Positions 24,101 to 35,260 are shown, counted from the first letter of the stretch. The stretch is DNA of 64,000 nucleotides from Hermetia illucens (GCF_905115235.1 NC_051852.1:140788027-140852026); one strand, 5' to 3'. The notes: generated by a model not told the origin, from the sequence alone. Numbers and translations are program-made.

Positions 24101-27100
24101 CAGGAAAACCTAAGCCCGAGATGAAAATTACATTATTTTCATAATTTTGTAAAAGTTTCTCTAAACCTTGCCCGAAAGAAATCCCTTCCTCCTCCGCCCC
24201 TCCTTGGCTTACCAGCAAATAGGCATTTATTTTTGGAAACTAAATATTAATTGAGGATTCATGTAGGAAGTCGAAGGAATAGATTCGGGAGGTAAGTAAA
24301 GGAACTGTAGATTTTAGATAAAAGAAATCAGAAAATTACTAGCCTTTAATAGACAAACTTTCACCATAACTTCCTGGCATAGAGTAACCATTGAGTTTTA
24401 CAGGTACATGTCTGTCTGTCTGTCTGTCTGTCTTTTTGCCTTCGTTATTGGTCAATGTGACCGATGAGAATATGTTCTCTCTTCCGCAATAATAGTAGCA
24501 AATCAAGTTTCTTGACGGCGTGGAATATGATCGCAAATATACAAGTTAGGTACGGGGTAACTAACTGACTACCTGGCAGCGCATGGCCAAAAATACTATA
24601 TTGAGTGGGTTCTGCGCATGTGTTTAATGCATTGTTGTGTCGTTTGTCGATAACGCCTAAATGGTTTCCTTTTGTATGCGATCAAAGAACGGCATACATG
24701 CGCGATCCTTTTCTTCCACCATACAAATTGAAGCAACGCGCCGGGAGACAAACCTCCTATATGTAGCATTCCCGAGGTTGTGATAGACGGAATTTCTCCA
24801 AATGTCAATAGTTCTTGCGGAAGACTTCTGTTTTGGAGGCTCAGGCAGGCGTGTCTAATTGAAAATGTACTTCTCTGAAAACAAATAGCGTGGTCAAATT
24901 ACAAATTACGTTTAGAGTATATTAACCAGAATGTTTGTAGGCAAGAACCAGTCTTCTGAAAATACCAGGCAGGATTTGACATAATAAAATTTTTCAGGCT
25001 GGTTTACCTTTAAAAAATTCCCATTTATTTTCTAAAAAATTCAAAAGGGTGAAAGCTTCCGATTTCATCCAAGGTAGAATCTTTAATTGCCGAAATAAGT
25101 TCAAGTTAAAAATACAAAACAAGTCGAAAACAGAAAGTTCCACGCTTTAGGTATGAAAGGTTTTGTTGATTTTTTATGTAAGAATATTTGACTGAACAAT
25201 TGTTCCACTTATATATAGCTCGCAATGAATACTCGATATTCACTTCAATTCATCTCGCGGGGAGTAGTGATTTGATGCGAAAGAGGCAACTTTAACCTAC
25301 TATAACTTCGTTAATATTAGTGGGATTTCTACCAAGCTTTCCAGTATGATACCAAGTATCAAAAAATTTTAGTTAGGATGAACTTGAGGGAGGGTTCGCA
25401 GTAAACTTTCAAAATATGAAAATATACTATTATTAACTTTATTTGAGCAGACATTGTAACGGGGAGTATTTTGAGGCTAAGATACCATGATCTTTTTTTT
25501 CAAATTTTTAGGTTGAGTTGTCTCTAAGAACGGGTCCAACCAATGTCAAAACTAATATCTGCTTCGAAAGGTACTCATCGAAATCTTCCATACTTTATAT
25601 TTGGTAAAAAAAATTTTACACCCCCCTTTGCATATATGTCAATGTAGAACGATATTACTCGCTGCATGCACAGTAGCCACCTTTCCACCAAATTTCGTAG
25701 CGATTAGGAGTCATTGTTTCTGAGGAAATAGGTGGGCAGACAGACAGACGAACCGAAGGAACCGATTTTAATAACACCACCTATTCATGGAAAAAAAACA
25801 AACAAGTTGGGAAACCGGAAGCTCGTAGCTTCAGGTATGAAAGGTTTTGTTTGTTTCTCCTGTAAGTATATTTGAGTGCAGAACTATCCCATTTGTATGT
25901 AACTCGTTATGTATATGCATTTAGCATGTCAAACTACTTACTTTAGTGTGATATTGATTTTCAGTTGCAGTAAATTTACACGGTAAAGTCAATTTTGAGG
26001 TACTGTAACTTCGTTAGTAATCGCATGATTTTGATCAACCGCAAAAATATAGCAATATACTATTATTAACTTAATTAGAGTAGATATCGATATGGAGAGT
26101 ATTTTGAGGCCTGGACACCGTATAGAAGCAGCTTCATCATTTTTTTTTTCAGATTTTTCCGTTGGGTAATTTCTAAGAATGTATCTGTTAAAGAAATCAT
26201 CACTTTCGACCCCTTCCACTCCCTGCCTTTCCAGCAAATGTCAAAAATAACGGCATCGAAAAGTATTAATCAAGACCTTTCATATGATGCCCAAGATGAC
26301 TATATTCGGTGAAAATAAATTTTACACCCCACTTTTGCATGTATGAGGACCCCCTTTAATCTCAATGTAGAAAGATCTCACTCATTGCATGTCTGGCCGT
26401 TCACAGTTGCCACTTTCTCACCAAATTTCATGTCAATCGGTATAGTCGTTTCTAAGAAAAATGGGTGAGGCAGAGGCTCTGCCTATTCTATAAGTTGGCC
26501 AGGAACTTCAAGGTTTGTTTAATATCTGAATTTCTTCGCTTTCCTAAAGACACAGAAGTCTTTGACTAAGCGTGCCTTTTACTTTTTTGGTAAAGTTGCT
26601 TTCATTGAATTTAATATATACTTCCTTTTACGTGCTTTGCAATAAAAATACAAAGCAAAGGATTGAGTCACATAGTTACGAGCAGTATCTTTTTACATTG
26701 TATCTGTCTGCCAAAGTTCGAAACTATGCTTGCAAGAGTATTATTCGTAGCGAAAAGGATAGTTAAAACTGTTTCAGCTCAATGATAATTAGATTGTTCA
26801 ACCATAGTTTCGTTCAACAAAAAAAGTCCTCAAAATTCCAACCAAGTTTGTGATGCAAAAGTATTAGAATGTTTTTCGGAAGATTATATTAAAGTCACCC
26901 GTGATCTCATTTAAAGCGAATACGTCCTTAAATGTTAAAGTTTTCAGTGTTTTCAGTGAGCAACAGCTGAAAAGCAGCGCACCTTAGTCCATACATAAAG
27001 CTCCGGAATAGAAAGTAACTATGTGACTTAAACCTACCGCTGAAAACATGCACTTAATGTTTGCGTTTCAACTACCATAAGGACAACATTTTCACCCAAT

Positions 27101-27926
27101 TTATTTAAATGGAAACAATATAATTTAGAGCAATGAAAGCGGGGTACGTCCAGAAGGTCCAGTCAAGCCGAAAAAGAGGAAAAGCAGTGATTCCTCCCTC
27201 GACAGCGCAAATGGAGGGAGTGCAAAAAAGCGACAACGCGGAGGTGCGCACAAAAAAACTCTAGAAGAAAGGAAAGGTAAAAAAACAGATTTACCTAGAG
27301 CAAGAAGGCATCAAGGTGGCCCTGGAGGTGGCTCCAATGTACCCCAAAACGAGGCAGGGCTAGGAACGAATGGATCTAAGATTAATTTGTCAGGTAAAAA
27401 TGCAACTTATTACGCATATATATACAATGCGGATATTTGACCAGCGGTTCCTCAATGGTATGGAAGATACATATCATCCACCTCTCACGTCCTGGTCAAG
27501 TTTTCAGTTACGTTAAAACTCTTCAGGACACTGTTGAATACCATCCAAGCGAATTTTTTAAATTATATGCCTGGACCCCTGAATGCTACCAAAAACCTTT
27601 CAACTGCAATTCCCAAATTTTTAGGCAATGATGCGGATGACGAAAAAAGTCCCCGGGGGATGGATTTTGACGAGGTGAATCGAGTAGAGGTATATCTACC
27701 TTAACAGTACAATATCCAGATGGATCAGTTTTAAGATTTACCCTTTCCTTTTTTTACATTCACTTCCAATGCACACTATGCGCAGTCTGAGATGGGGGAT
27801 AAAAGCGATGGGGAGGATTATCAAGCCCAATCCGAGACAAATTTACTCAAAACGAATGAGGATGCACCACAGCCAGATAATACGAACGATCCTCAACCAA
27901 CTGTTGGTGAGCGCAGTTTTCCTTAG
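21157..27926 (+). CDS. Winged-helix (linker-histone-like) basic nuclear protein, copy A
   Basis: Inferred exons 21157-21423, 21484-21522, 27129-27393, 27625-27689 and 27786-27926 give 258 residues, all joined in phase at GT/AG sites. Residues 1-80 (MDPHGVPQKINRHVFKA..., NLKDTVRKSLNNFQRVGLVQKD) look like a small winged helix of linker-histone H15 or insect DUF4777 type. A Lys-rich block (KKTKKK), an NLS-like KPKKRK with SDSSLDS, a Gly/Arg-rich stretch and an acidic Ser/Asp/Asn C-terminus follow. About half the first 78 residues match copy B, and exon 4 is the same length in both, with shared FD residues. Intron 2 is 5.6 kb and holds a LINE piece, a minisatellite and two repeats, so correct splicing is unproven. 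AATAAA lies at 28135-28140. A chromatin or DNA-binding role is inference. ATG at 21157 is chosen because MDP is shared with copy B. Confidence 0.72.
22170..22690 (-). mobile_element. LINE RT fragment (LOA/I-like)
   Basis: The minus strand encodes RT motifs GYIPRAWRRAKMAFIPKAGKK, FRPICLTSFVLKTVEKVIDNYIR, then in another frame ALCAFLDIEGAFDNTSH. It lies inside intron 2 of copy A and ends abruptly against the minisatellite at its 5' side. The rest of the element is absent. Confidence 0.8.
22690..23805. repeat. 12-bp-period pyrimidine minisatellite, about 92 units
   Basis: The consensus unit is cctctcctctat with frequent variants (cctcttctctat, ccttttccgtat, gctctcctctat, cctctccctctat near the right end). 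Because the period is a multiple of three and the unit lacks stops in most frames, it opens long frames on the plus strand (22595-23149, 22639-23814, 22662-23303, 23258-23824) reading LSSI/YPLL-type tetrapeptides, and on the minus strand (22992-22687 and 23378-23142) reading IEER/IEKR tetrapeptides. These are by-products of the repeat, not genes. Neighbouring runs of identical variants suggest recent local block expansion. The right third (from about 23380) is less regular. Confidence 0.95.
24003..24236 (-). CDS. Unidentified open stretch, possible lone exon
   Basis: The minus strand from an acceptor-like aatatttag (ending about 24237) stays open through FPKINAYLLVSQGG, QGLEKLLQNYENNVIFISGLGF, AYDPFCIWCPVIVIHGDQLI and AGEHTSK. 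There a GT (near 24024) could serve as donor; read-through stops soon after. Composition looks protein-like rather than repetitive, but there is no ATG, I recognise no family, and no partner exon was found on either side. It lies antisense in intron 2 of copy A. It could be a chance open frame, a relic exon or part of an unknown repeat. Confidence 0.2.
   Translation of the reverse strand, partial: PKINAYLLVSQGGAEEEGISFGQGLEKLLQNYENNVIFISGLGFPAYDPFCIWCPVIVIHGDQLIAGEHTSKGILHG
24411..24434. repeat. (CTGT)n microsatellite
   Basis: About six tandem tetranucleotides. Such GACAGACA runs often mark the edge of dispersed repeats in insects; the repeats at 25.1-26.5 kb also carry a cagacagacag run near their right end. 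Confidence 0.9.
25112..25786 (+). repeat. Dispersed 0.68-kb repeat, copy 1
   Basis: Begins caaaacaagtcgaaaacaga, continues ggtatgaaaggttttgtt and ends agacagacagacgaaccg followed by cgattttaataa. It matches copy 2 along its length (for example gtaacttcgttagta/ataacttcgttaata, gagtattttgaggc, tttgcat.tatg, ccaaatttc). No protein is encoded. The class (MITE, SINE or 3' end of a larger element) is not resolved. It lies within intron 2 of copy A. Confidence 0.8.
25795..26480 (+). repeat. Dispersed 0.68-kb repeat, copy 2
   Basis: Starts caaacaagttgggaaaccgg, only about 10 bp after copy 1 and in the same orientation, and ends near 26480 after tctaagaaaaatgggtgaggcag. Lower regularity in its last 30 bp suggests the terminal tract has decayed. 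A tail fragment of the same family lies at about 51440-51515. Confidence 0.8.
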
Positions 27927-28134
27927 TCCTATTAGTAGTGCCAAAATCCATTGAAACCGCTTATACCTGATTTCAGCATAACGTCCAGAATGGGTTTTTA
28001 TTCAGTGTGTGTACATATATGTTATCGTCTTTCCTTTAGTTCGTAACTGGTCTGTAAATTACTGTGTGCAATTAAATAACATAAGAATGAATGTTTTTCA
28101 TTACGTGTTTGTATATGTGAACAAAATTCTTAAG

Positions 28135-28140
28135 AATAAA
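28135..28140 (+). terminator. Polyadenylation signal, winged-helix copy A
   Basis: AATAAA about 210 bp after the copy A stop codon; further AATAAA-like hexamers follow within 40 bp. Confidence 0.45.
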
Positions 28141-28399
28141 ATATGTAATATTCTTTAAAATAAAAGAAAATACTGCAGTGAATGGATTACTGCTAACTTG
28201 AAACAGTTTTTCATTACATGGTTTCGAACTTTGGCATCCAGATGTATACCTATATGGATGGATCTTATTGTTTCTCCTGCTCCCTCTTCTCTTGTTTCTG
28301 CTCGGACGTATTAGACTTAATAGCTCCCAGTTACCCCTTGGCAGGGTGTACCACGTCAATGCTCTATCGTTCACGGTTATCTGACGCTACAACTCCCCC

Positions 28400-28870
28400 C
28401 TACGACTTTCCGAGACGCCCGGACTCTCTCTCTACTGTTCTGCGCCTAGTGTTCTTGGGGCGGCCCACCCGTAAGCCATTTTGGGAGAGTGAATTCCACT
28501 GCATGGCAATTGTCGCTCCCTCCTTAATGTGTGACCTATCCACTCCCTATTCCGCCTGCCGATCATATTGCGTACAGGCGCCAGGTCTGTGCGCCGACCA
28601 AACTCTTCGTTTGTGACAGAGTCAAGCGAGCGTACTCTGATGAAATAACGGAGACACAACACTAACATAGAACAACTTGATCTTGGTGTTGTGTTTCCAA
28701 ATTTCAGACAAGGTAACGAACGCGGATCTCGCGCTCGTAATACATCGGGCAACATCCATGCCACCGTGGGTAGAAACTACGCTTTCTAGATAGATATATA
28801 TATTGATCAACGCTTTCGATGCTCTGCCCATTAATGCAGACAGGAAGAGTGTGATGACCTGTCAAACTGA
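28400..28870 (-). mobile_element. LINE 3' end (family A)
   Basis: The minus strand carries the end of ORF2: VVSTHGGMDVARCITSARSAFVTLSEIWK and NTKIKLFYVSVVSPLF (28831-28622), then in another frame RRNREWIGHTLRRE (near 28520). The same C-terminal block is seen at 42180-42670. Only the last few hundred bases of the element are kept. Confidence 0.75.
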
Positions 28871-28879
28871 GAACCTTGG

Positions 28880-29500
28880 GTTGGTTCGTGCTTATCTTTA
28901 GTCCAACTAGACTTTAAAATAGATATTTCTTCCTAGAATTAGGTAAAGGGACTGTCTACTTCCTGAAGTCTACTTTCCTGAAGAGAACCTTTGAGCGGCC
29001 CACAAATAGCGACTGTTATGGAAAGCACCACGTTTCCTCATCTGAAAATAACTGCCCAAAGAAAGTATAACGTATTCCCCCCCCCCCCTGTGGATTTAAA
29101 ATCCGCTAGAAACATTCCTTGCTTTTTGTCTTGCTGCCAATCTATTAATCACAATGTGGATATCTAAGTAGCTCTACCCAAGGTACCTCACTCAGTGAAG
29201 AATGTCAGCTCTAATAAGCAAGCTTATGCTCCCTTCCACTCCTTTGTTACTAGTAAGGAACTTTGGTGTTCAGCACTAGTTCAATGGGAAGATTCGCTAA
29301 AAATTCCACAACTGAAATATGGACATATGTAAAGTAGTGAATTCCTACGTCTTTTGAAACAAATTGGGCGAAACTTTGGAAATTGAGAAAAGCCAGGATA
29401 TTTTCATACAACATTGTAATAACTTAAATGGATTGGTAGCATGGGTTTCAATACGGTTGCTCGACTGCGACAATTTGTTGAAATTCACCAACTTCGTTGC
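28880..29500. other. Intergenic; short poly-C run only
   Basis: No gene recognised. A run of about 12 C residues lies at 29078-29090. The open frame at 29364-29636 is antisense to the neighbouring LINE tail and is not a gene. Confidence 0.5.
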
Positions 29501-29509
29501 GAAGTCACC

Positions 29510-30600
29510 CTTTTTCTTTTTCTACAGCCTTTACCTTATTCACAACCGGGGTCAGCTCGTTGTAATCGGTTTCGCCATTTGGTTCTATGAAATGCCCCAT
29601 CTGGATGCAGTCGCGGGGCTTTTCAATCCCCATTGAGCGTATCGAAGCCAACGTTAATTTGGCCGGCCGTTTGACTTCAATATTCAGACTAATTCTCGTT
29701 AGCGCGAATCACGTGACCATGCCATCGAAGACGCCTCACTCTTCATCTCCATTACCGCAAGACATCGTTTATTGTCTTTGATAGTAGGCCAACACTCAGA
29801 ACTATATAGAGCAACAGGACGGACGACATTCCGGTAAAGTTTAGATTTGAGACGTTCGTTGATACACCAGTTGTGGAACGCCATTTCATCCAGGTTGCAT
29901 TAATGCGTGAAGCAATTTCATAACGTAGTTCTCCATTAGCTGCTTGCATTGACCCGAGATATTCAAATCGCTCAGTTCTGGGCAGGTCACTGCCACTGAC
30001 ATTCGTTTCATTCGGATCGGTAGTCAAAAATTCAGTTTTATTCAGATTCAATCTGAGATCGTGTTGCATGAGGCGATCATTCTGTTTTTGGACAAATTGG
30101 TCAAGATCATTTTTTTAGACGTTAGAAAAACACCATCTGCATAAAGCAGTGTATAGGGCACTGGACGTGGGATGTACCGTGTGACTGTGTCTATAATAAG
30201 CACAATGATGAGTGAAGAGAGGACGTTAATGAACCCCAACAGAGACACGAAGCGGTTTTGATACACCGGCTGCACTTCGAACTTTACTTTTCGGATCGTA
30301 GTAGAGCAATTGAACCCAATGCACGAGTTCTTCTGGCACTTAGTGTTGTCGTAGAGCATACCAGATGAGGCCAAATACTTTCTCTAGATCCAGAAATGCA
30401 ATGTAAAGAGAACTATGCTTCTCACGGTGTTTCTCCACGAGTAACCGTGCAGCATGTATTGCATGAGTAGCTCCGCAGTTCTTGACAAACCCAGCTTGAT
30501 TCACGGTTATTTCAACGATTCCGCAAATACGGTTGTCAAGAATGCGTTCAAAAATCTTCATGGCATCGGAAAGTAACCGGATTGGACAGTAATTTGAACA
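29510..30600 (-). mobile_element. RTE-like LINE, RT to 3' end
   Basis: The minus strand reads, in order, MKIFERILDNRICGIVE...NQAGFVKNCGATHAIHAARLL (RT entry, 30561-30340), PYTLLYADGVFLTS (30374-30048, palm; the usual YADD reads YADG), LNLNKTEFLTTDPNETN and RTERFEYLGS (30069-29752), and WCINERLKSKLYRNVVRPVALYSSECWP (29884-29699). A C-terminal WIH-type tail runs to an A-rich end near 29515. Several frames are used, so the copy is dead. The copy at 45577-46320 is its closest relative here. Confidence 0.85.
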
Positions 30601-30639
30601 TTCTTGCCATGATCCTTACGAATTTCGCAAAACTGGAAT

Positions 30640-31500
30640 ACCGGGTTAGCAAGTCGAAACCATTAGGCACACCTGAGAAACAACGAATTTCGATTTGGTC
30701 ATTTTGATCAGACAGAAATTACGGCCCTTTCCATCACAAATTGTGTCTTCGTAATTTCCCCGGACTGGTACCTCTTGAAGCACAATCAGCCAGGTCCAGG
30801 TCCTTTTGCTTCTGTCCCGAATTTTCGCCACTCGATTGGCGACGTAATTTTCTAGTCCAGTCGGTTCCTTCTTCAACCAAAAAAGTACAACCGTTGAGTC
30901 ACTCCAGCAATATACGGGTGCTTCTTCTAGCTGCAACGTGGAGATTACCGAGGCTACCAGTTCTCCTAATAACAGTGCACCGTTGAGCTCCAAATTCGAT
31001 AAGGTCATCTTTGTTTTTAATGGCTTTGCCCGAATTTTACAACAAAACAACGACACTATTTAATGACCGTCCATTTGGATAACCTTGGTATATACTACCG
31101 CTGCGTATGCAGCTTCTGATGCATCATCAAATCCGTGTAGCTCACACCGGACTTTTACAGAGTAGCTGATCCAACGAGGAACGCGGCACGCCTCCTGCAG
31201 CGATAGTTCGGATTCGAGACGTTTCCAGGCCGTCAAAATTTTTTCCGAGTGGACGTCATCCCATTAATATCTTTGTGGCGAAAATTCCAGCAATATTTAA
31301 TAACAGTTCGTTAGAGTCTGCTCCGAATCATATTTCACCATTTTCAGACGGAAGTCGTCTCTTGTTGGATCCTACATCAGTCCAAGGGTGGTAATTGCGG
31401 ACTCTTGCATGATACAAATAATCCAAATTCCCTAGCGTCCTCGGGGATTCCGTCCAACAACCTTGGATCGTTGGAAGTCCACTTTCATAGATTAAAGCCG
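30640..31500 (-). mobile_element. BEL/Pao LTR-retrotransposon pol fragment (fossil)
   Basis: The minus strand shows the late-RT/RNase H part of a BEL/Pao polyprotein: KPLKTKMTLSNLELNGALLL, YCWSDSTVVLFWLKKEP, ENYVANRVAKIRDRSKRTWTW. The preceding part is recognisable to about 31500. No LTRs were found. It is an old, broken fragment wedged between two LINE remnants. Family assignment rests on the LELNGALLL and WSDSTVVL.W motifs. Confidence 0.85.
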
Positions 31501-31619
31501 CCTGACCTCAATAGTTGCGTCATTTGATTGATTAGGGTTTTTGCTCCTTTTCTGACAGAAGTCTTCCTTTAGATGTCTGGCTGCTACAGGATACCTTGCC
31601 TTTTCATCATCCTCCAACT

Positions 31620-34600
31620 AGTGTAAAGTTCTGACAGACAAATATGTAGCTGGAGTTTTCCTAAACGATACTGTCATAAACACGTGTTCTTGGACCGGCA
31701 TGTGTCTAATTGGTCTGTACAAGGTCCGTTGAAAATTTCTGTGACAGGGTTGCACCTTCACCATACGGAACACATTTCCTATATCTTCATCATCATCACT
31801 ATCAAGTCTTAATAAGGAACTCCAGACATCCCGGTTTTGCGCCGAGGTCCACCAATTCGATATCTCTAAAAGCTGTCTGGCGTCCTGACCTACGCCATCG
31901 CTCCATCTCAGGCGGCGTCTGCCTCGTCTTCTTTTTGTATCATAGATATTGCCCTTATAGACTTTCCGGGCTGGATCTTCCTCATCCATACAGATTAAGT
32001 GACCCGCCCACCGTAAACTGTTGAGCCGGATTTTCTCCACAGCCAGACGGTCGTGGTATTGCTCATAGATTTCGTCGTTATGTAGGTTAGGGAATGGTCC
32101 ATGCTCATGTAGGGGGCCCAAAATTTTTCGGAGGATTCTCCTCTCGAACGTGGCAAGAGTTCGCAATTTTTTTGCTAAGAACCAATGTCACCGAGGAATA
32201 CATAAGGACTGGCAAGATCATGGTCTTGCACAGTAAGAGCTTTGACCCTTTGGGGAGAGGATTCGGGCGAAAGTTTTTGTAAGCTCTATTGGCTGCCAAG
32301 AACCGTGAGCGGATTTCATCATCGTAGCTGTTATCAGTTGTGATTTTCGACCCAAGATAGGAGAAATTGTCAACGGTTTCAAAGTTGTATTCCCCTATCT
32401 TTATTCTTTCCGTTTGACCAGTGTGGTTTGATGTTGTTGGTTGGTTGGTTGTTGGTGCTAACACTGCCACCATATACTTTGTCTTGCCTTTATTGATGTG
32501 CAGCCAAAATCTCGCCCCGCCTGCGCGATCTAGATGGAGGCAGTTTGTACGTCTCGGGTCGTTCTTCCCATGATATCGATATCATCAGCATAGGGCAGTA
32601 GTTGAGTATACTTAAAGAGGATCGTACCTCTTGCATTCAGCATTTAGCATCACGGATCACTTTTTCCAGGGCCAGGTTAAAGAGGACGCATGATAGGGCA
32701 TCCCCTTGTCGTAGGATGTTGTTGATGTCGAATGGTCTTGAAAGTGATCCTGCTGCTTTTATCTGGCCTCGCATATTGGTCAGGGTCAGTTTAGTCAGTC
32801 TTATTAATTTCGTCCAGATACCGAATTCTCTCATGGCCGTGTACCGTTTTACTGTGGCTATGCTATCATAGGCGGCTTTAAAGTCGATGAAAAAATGATG
32901 CAACTAATGTCCATATTACAAACAGTTTATTCATCGCTTGCCGTAAAGAGAAAATCTGATCTCTTGCTGATTTGTCTGGAATGAAGCCTCTTTCGTATAA
33001 TGATGTTTTGGTCGCATGGGGCTATCTGACCTAGCAAGATAGCGGAAAATGTCTTGTAGATGGTGCTCAGCAACGTGATACCTCTATAATTGCTGCACTG
33101 CATGAAATCTCCCTTTTTATGTATGGGACTCGCTGTCCCACACCTTGAGCATAAATTGATGAACCACTTGGTATAATTGGTCGCCTCCATATTTATCCAA
33201 TTCGGCTGTAATTCCATCGGCTCTTGGCGACTTATGATTTTTAAGCCGATAAATTGCACGGACGGTTTCTTCTATAGTTGGTGGTGACAGTATTTGTCCG
33301 TCGTCTTCAGTTAGCGGGATCTCTAACTCGCCGATGTTCTGGTTGTTCAGTAGTTCATCAAAGTACTCAACCCATCGCTCCAATATTCTATCAGAAATCA
33401 GATTTCCCTCTTTGTCTCGGCAGGATGAGCATCGAGGTGTATAAGGCTTCATCCTGCTGACTTGTTGGTAAAACTTCCGCGCCTGGTGCGGTTGCTCCCT
33501 GTACTTTTCGACTTCACTGACCTGTGGGTTCCCCCAGGCTTCCTTTTTCCGTCTGTGAAGTCACTTCTCCTCTGGACGGAGTTCGTGATAAGTCTCCGCG
33601 CGTGTCCGCGTTCTTTGAGAATGCAACATTACTCGGTATGCAGCATCCTTCCGGTCCGTTGCTAGCTTACATCCATCGTCGAACCAGCCGTTCCGACTCT
33701 TTTTGAGGCTGAGACCAAGTATGTTTGTGGCCGTATTTATGATAAGATTCTTCAGGTGATTATGAAGATCATTTGTTAATGCTTCATCTCCAGGATCTCT
33801 GTTGACTGCGGTTATTGCGGCATCCACTTCCCCCTTATAGGTGTTACGGAGGGCTGTGTTATGAATGGCTTCAGTATTCGCTCTCGCCTGATTGTCAGAG
33901 GGGATTCTGGGTGCTGTTGTCATTCGAGCTCGAAGCACCATACCAACGAGATAATGATCCGAGTATATATTGGTCCCCCTATATGTTCTGACATTCATCA
34001 AGGCTGAGAGGTGGCGGCGTTCGATCAACACGTGGTCAATTTGGTTGAAAGTAGTCCCACCTGGACAGGCCCACGTTTGTTTGTGGACCGCTTCCCGCGC
34101 AAACCAGATACTTCCAACAACCATTTCATGTGACGCTGCTAATTGAATAACCCGCAGTCCGTTATCATTTGTATTTTGATGTAAGCTATGGGAGCCAAAG
34201 TATCGCCTGAATACGGGTTCCTTCCCTACTTGACTTTTAAAATCCCCAAGTATGATTTTGATATCATAACAGGGACAAGCTTCGAAGGTTCGTTCTACTG
34301 CCTCGTAGAAGGTATCCTTCTCCGACTCTACAGTCTCTCTGTAGGGGCGTGAACGTTAATGAGGCTTATATCTCTAAATTTGCCTCCCAAGCGCAGAGTG
34401 CATAGCCGTTCGCTTATGTTTTCAAAAGCCGATAACAACAGGTTTTATTTTTTGGCTGACTAAGAAACCCACTCCGAGCACATGATTTACTGAATGGCCA
34501 CTATAATTAATGGTGTACTGAGCCTTCTTTAGGAAACCGGTCCCTATCCAACGCATCTCCTCCAACGCTGTTACATCAGCTAGCTGCTTGGCAGCTCCAT

Positions 34601-34978
34601 ACCTGTACAGGGAGCGCACGTTCCATGAGAAAATGCGCAAATTGTTATCCCGTTTTCGTTGCCGCGTTCGTCGTTGAGTAGTCAATCCAGTCCAAGGCTA
34701 CTTTTGTGACTTCGTAACAAGTTGTTTTCCGTGTAGGATTGTCAGCCCTACCCAACCCTCCTCTTGGAGGACTAGTTAGTACAATTTGTTTCGTTTTTAG
34801 GCGCGAGAGACTCGCCTTCATCCTTCTCCGTCTGCAGCTTTTCGTTAAGAAAGAGCTCCCAGCGGTCACCACGTGGAGGTGGAGATAGGGTTTAGTAGTG
34901 GAGCTGTTGGTGTTGGTTCAGCTGGCGTTTCGCACGTATTATGCTCCACCGTGGGACCTATGCTCCCCTTTGACCACC
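31620..34978 (-). mobile_element. LINE (family B), near full length, degenerate
   Basis: Minus-strand domains in order. The endonuclease starts near 34685 (LRIFSWNVRSLYRYGAAKQLADV) and runs to about 33960 (FNQIDHVLIERRH, SDHYLVGMVLRAR). A linker follows (33900-33560). RT lies at 33452-32637 (GDFMQCSNYRGITLLSTIYK, HHFFIDFKAAYDSI, ILRQGDALSCVLFNLALEKV). The thumb lies at 32473-32105 (FETVDNFSYLGSKITTDNSYDDEIRSRF). The C-terminal domain lies at 32166-31618 (FERRILRKILGP, RLNSLRWAGHL, GRRRLRWSDGVGQDAR). Multiple frame changes make it inactive. The clade is RTE/CR1-like; exact placement uncertain. A second copy is at 57165-61790. Confidence 0.88.
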
Positions 34979-34981
34979 CAT

Positions 34982-35125
34982 AATGGATCAGGACCTTGAA
35001 TTGTGTTAGAACACTTCATTTAAGATCGTAAAGTACACTGCAGTATAGTGTAGGAGGCAATGTGATCAGCATTGTGCTTGCCCGAGATTATTACCCTAAT
35101 TTGAATTAGATACTCATTCACAGTT
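34982..35125 (-). mobile_element. SINE fragment (subtype 2)
   Basis: The reverse complement shares agggtaataatctcgggc and cattgcctcc with the SINEs at 62800 and 18541, and shares the two subtype-2 insertions with the latter. The head is missing and the tail is lost. It abuts the 5' end of the family B LINE. Confidence 0.8.
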
Positions 35126-35260
35126 GACACGATAACGACCTTTAACTATTGCATTGAGTGTTTTGACAAAAACGTTTATTAGCGATATTGGCCTGAAATT
35201 GCAGACGTCCGTGAGATCTTTGTTTTTTTTTTTTTTTGAATCGGAACTACAAGAATGATT
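35125..35260 (-). mobile_element. Short LINE RT remnant
   Basis: The minus strand reads DLTDVCNFRPISLINVFVKTLN, a typical RT entry block, cut by a 16-T run at its upstream side. Too short to classify. 35260-35780 has no recognised feature. Confidence 0.45.

Larger units (their letters stand above)
21523..27128 (+). other. Expanded intron 2 of copy A
   Basis: The donor gtaagt at 21523 and acceptor aatttag ending at 27128 bound a 5.6-kb intron, against 124 bp for the same intron in copy B. Its contents are a minus-strand LINE piece (22170-22690), a minisatellite (22690-23800), an unexplained open stretch (24003-24236), a CTGT microsatellite and two 0.68-kb repeats (25112-26480). About 21600-22150 and 24450-25110 show nothing I recognise. 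Confidence 0.65.

Noticed and set aside
28218-28616. Plus-strand 132-codon frame
   Set aside because: Antisense shadow of the family A LINE C-terminal region.
31710-32024. Plus-strand 104-codon frame
   Set aside because: Antisense shadow of the family B LINE C-terminal domain.
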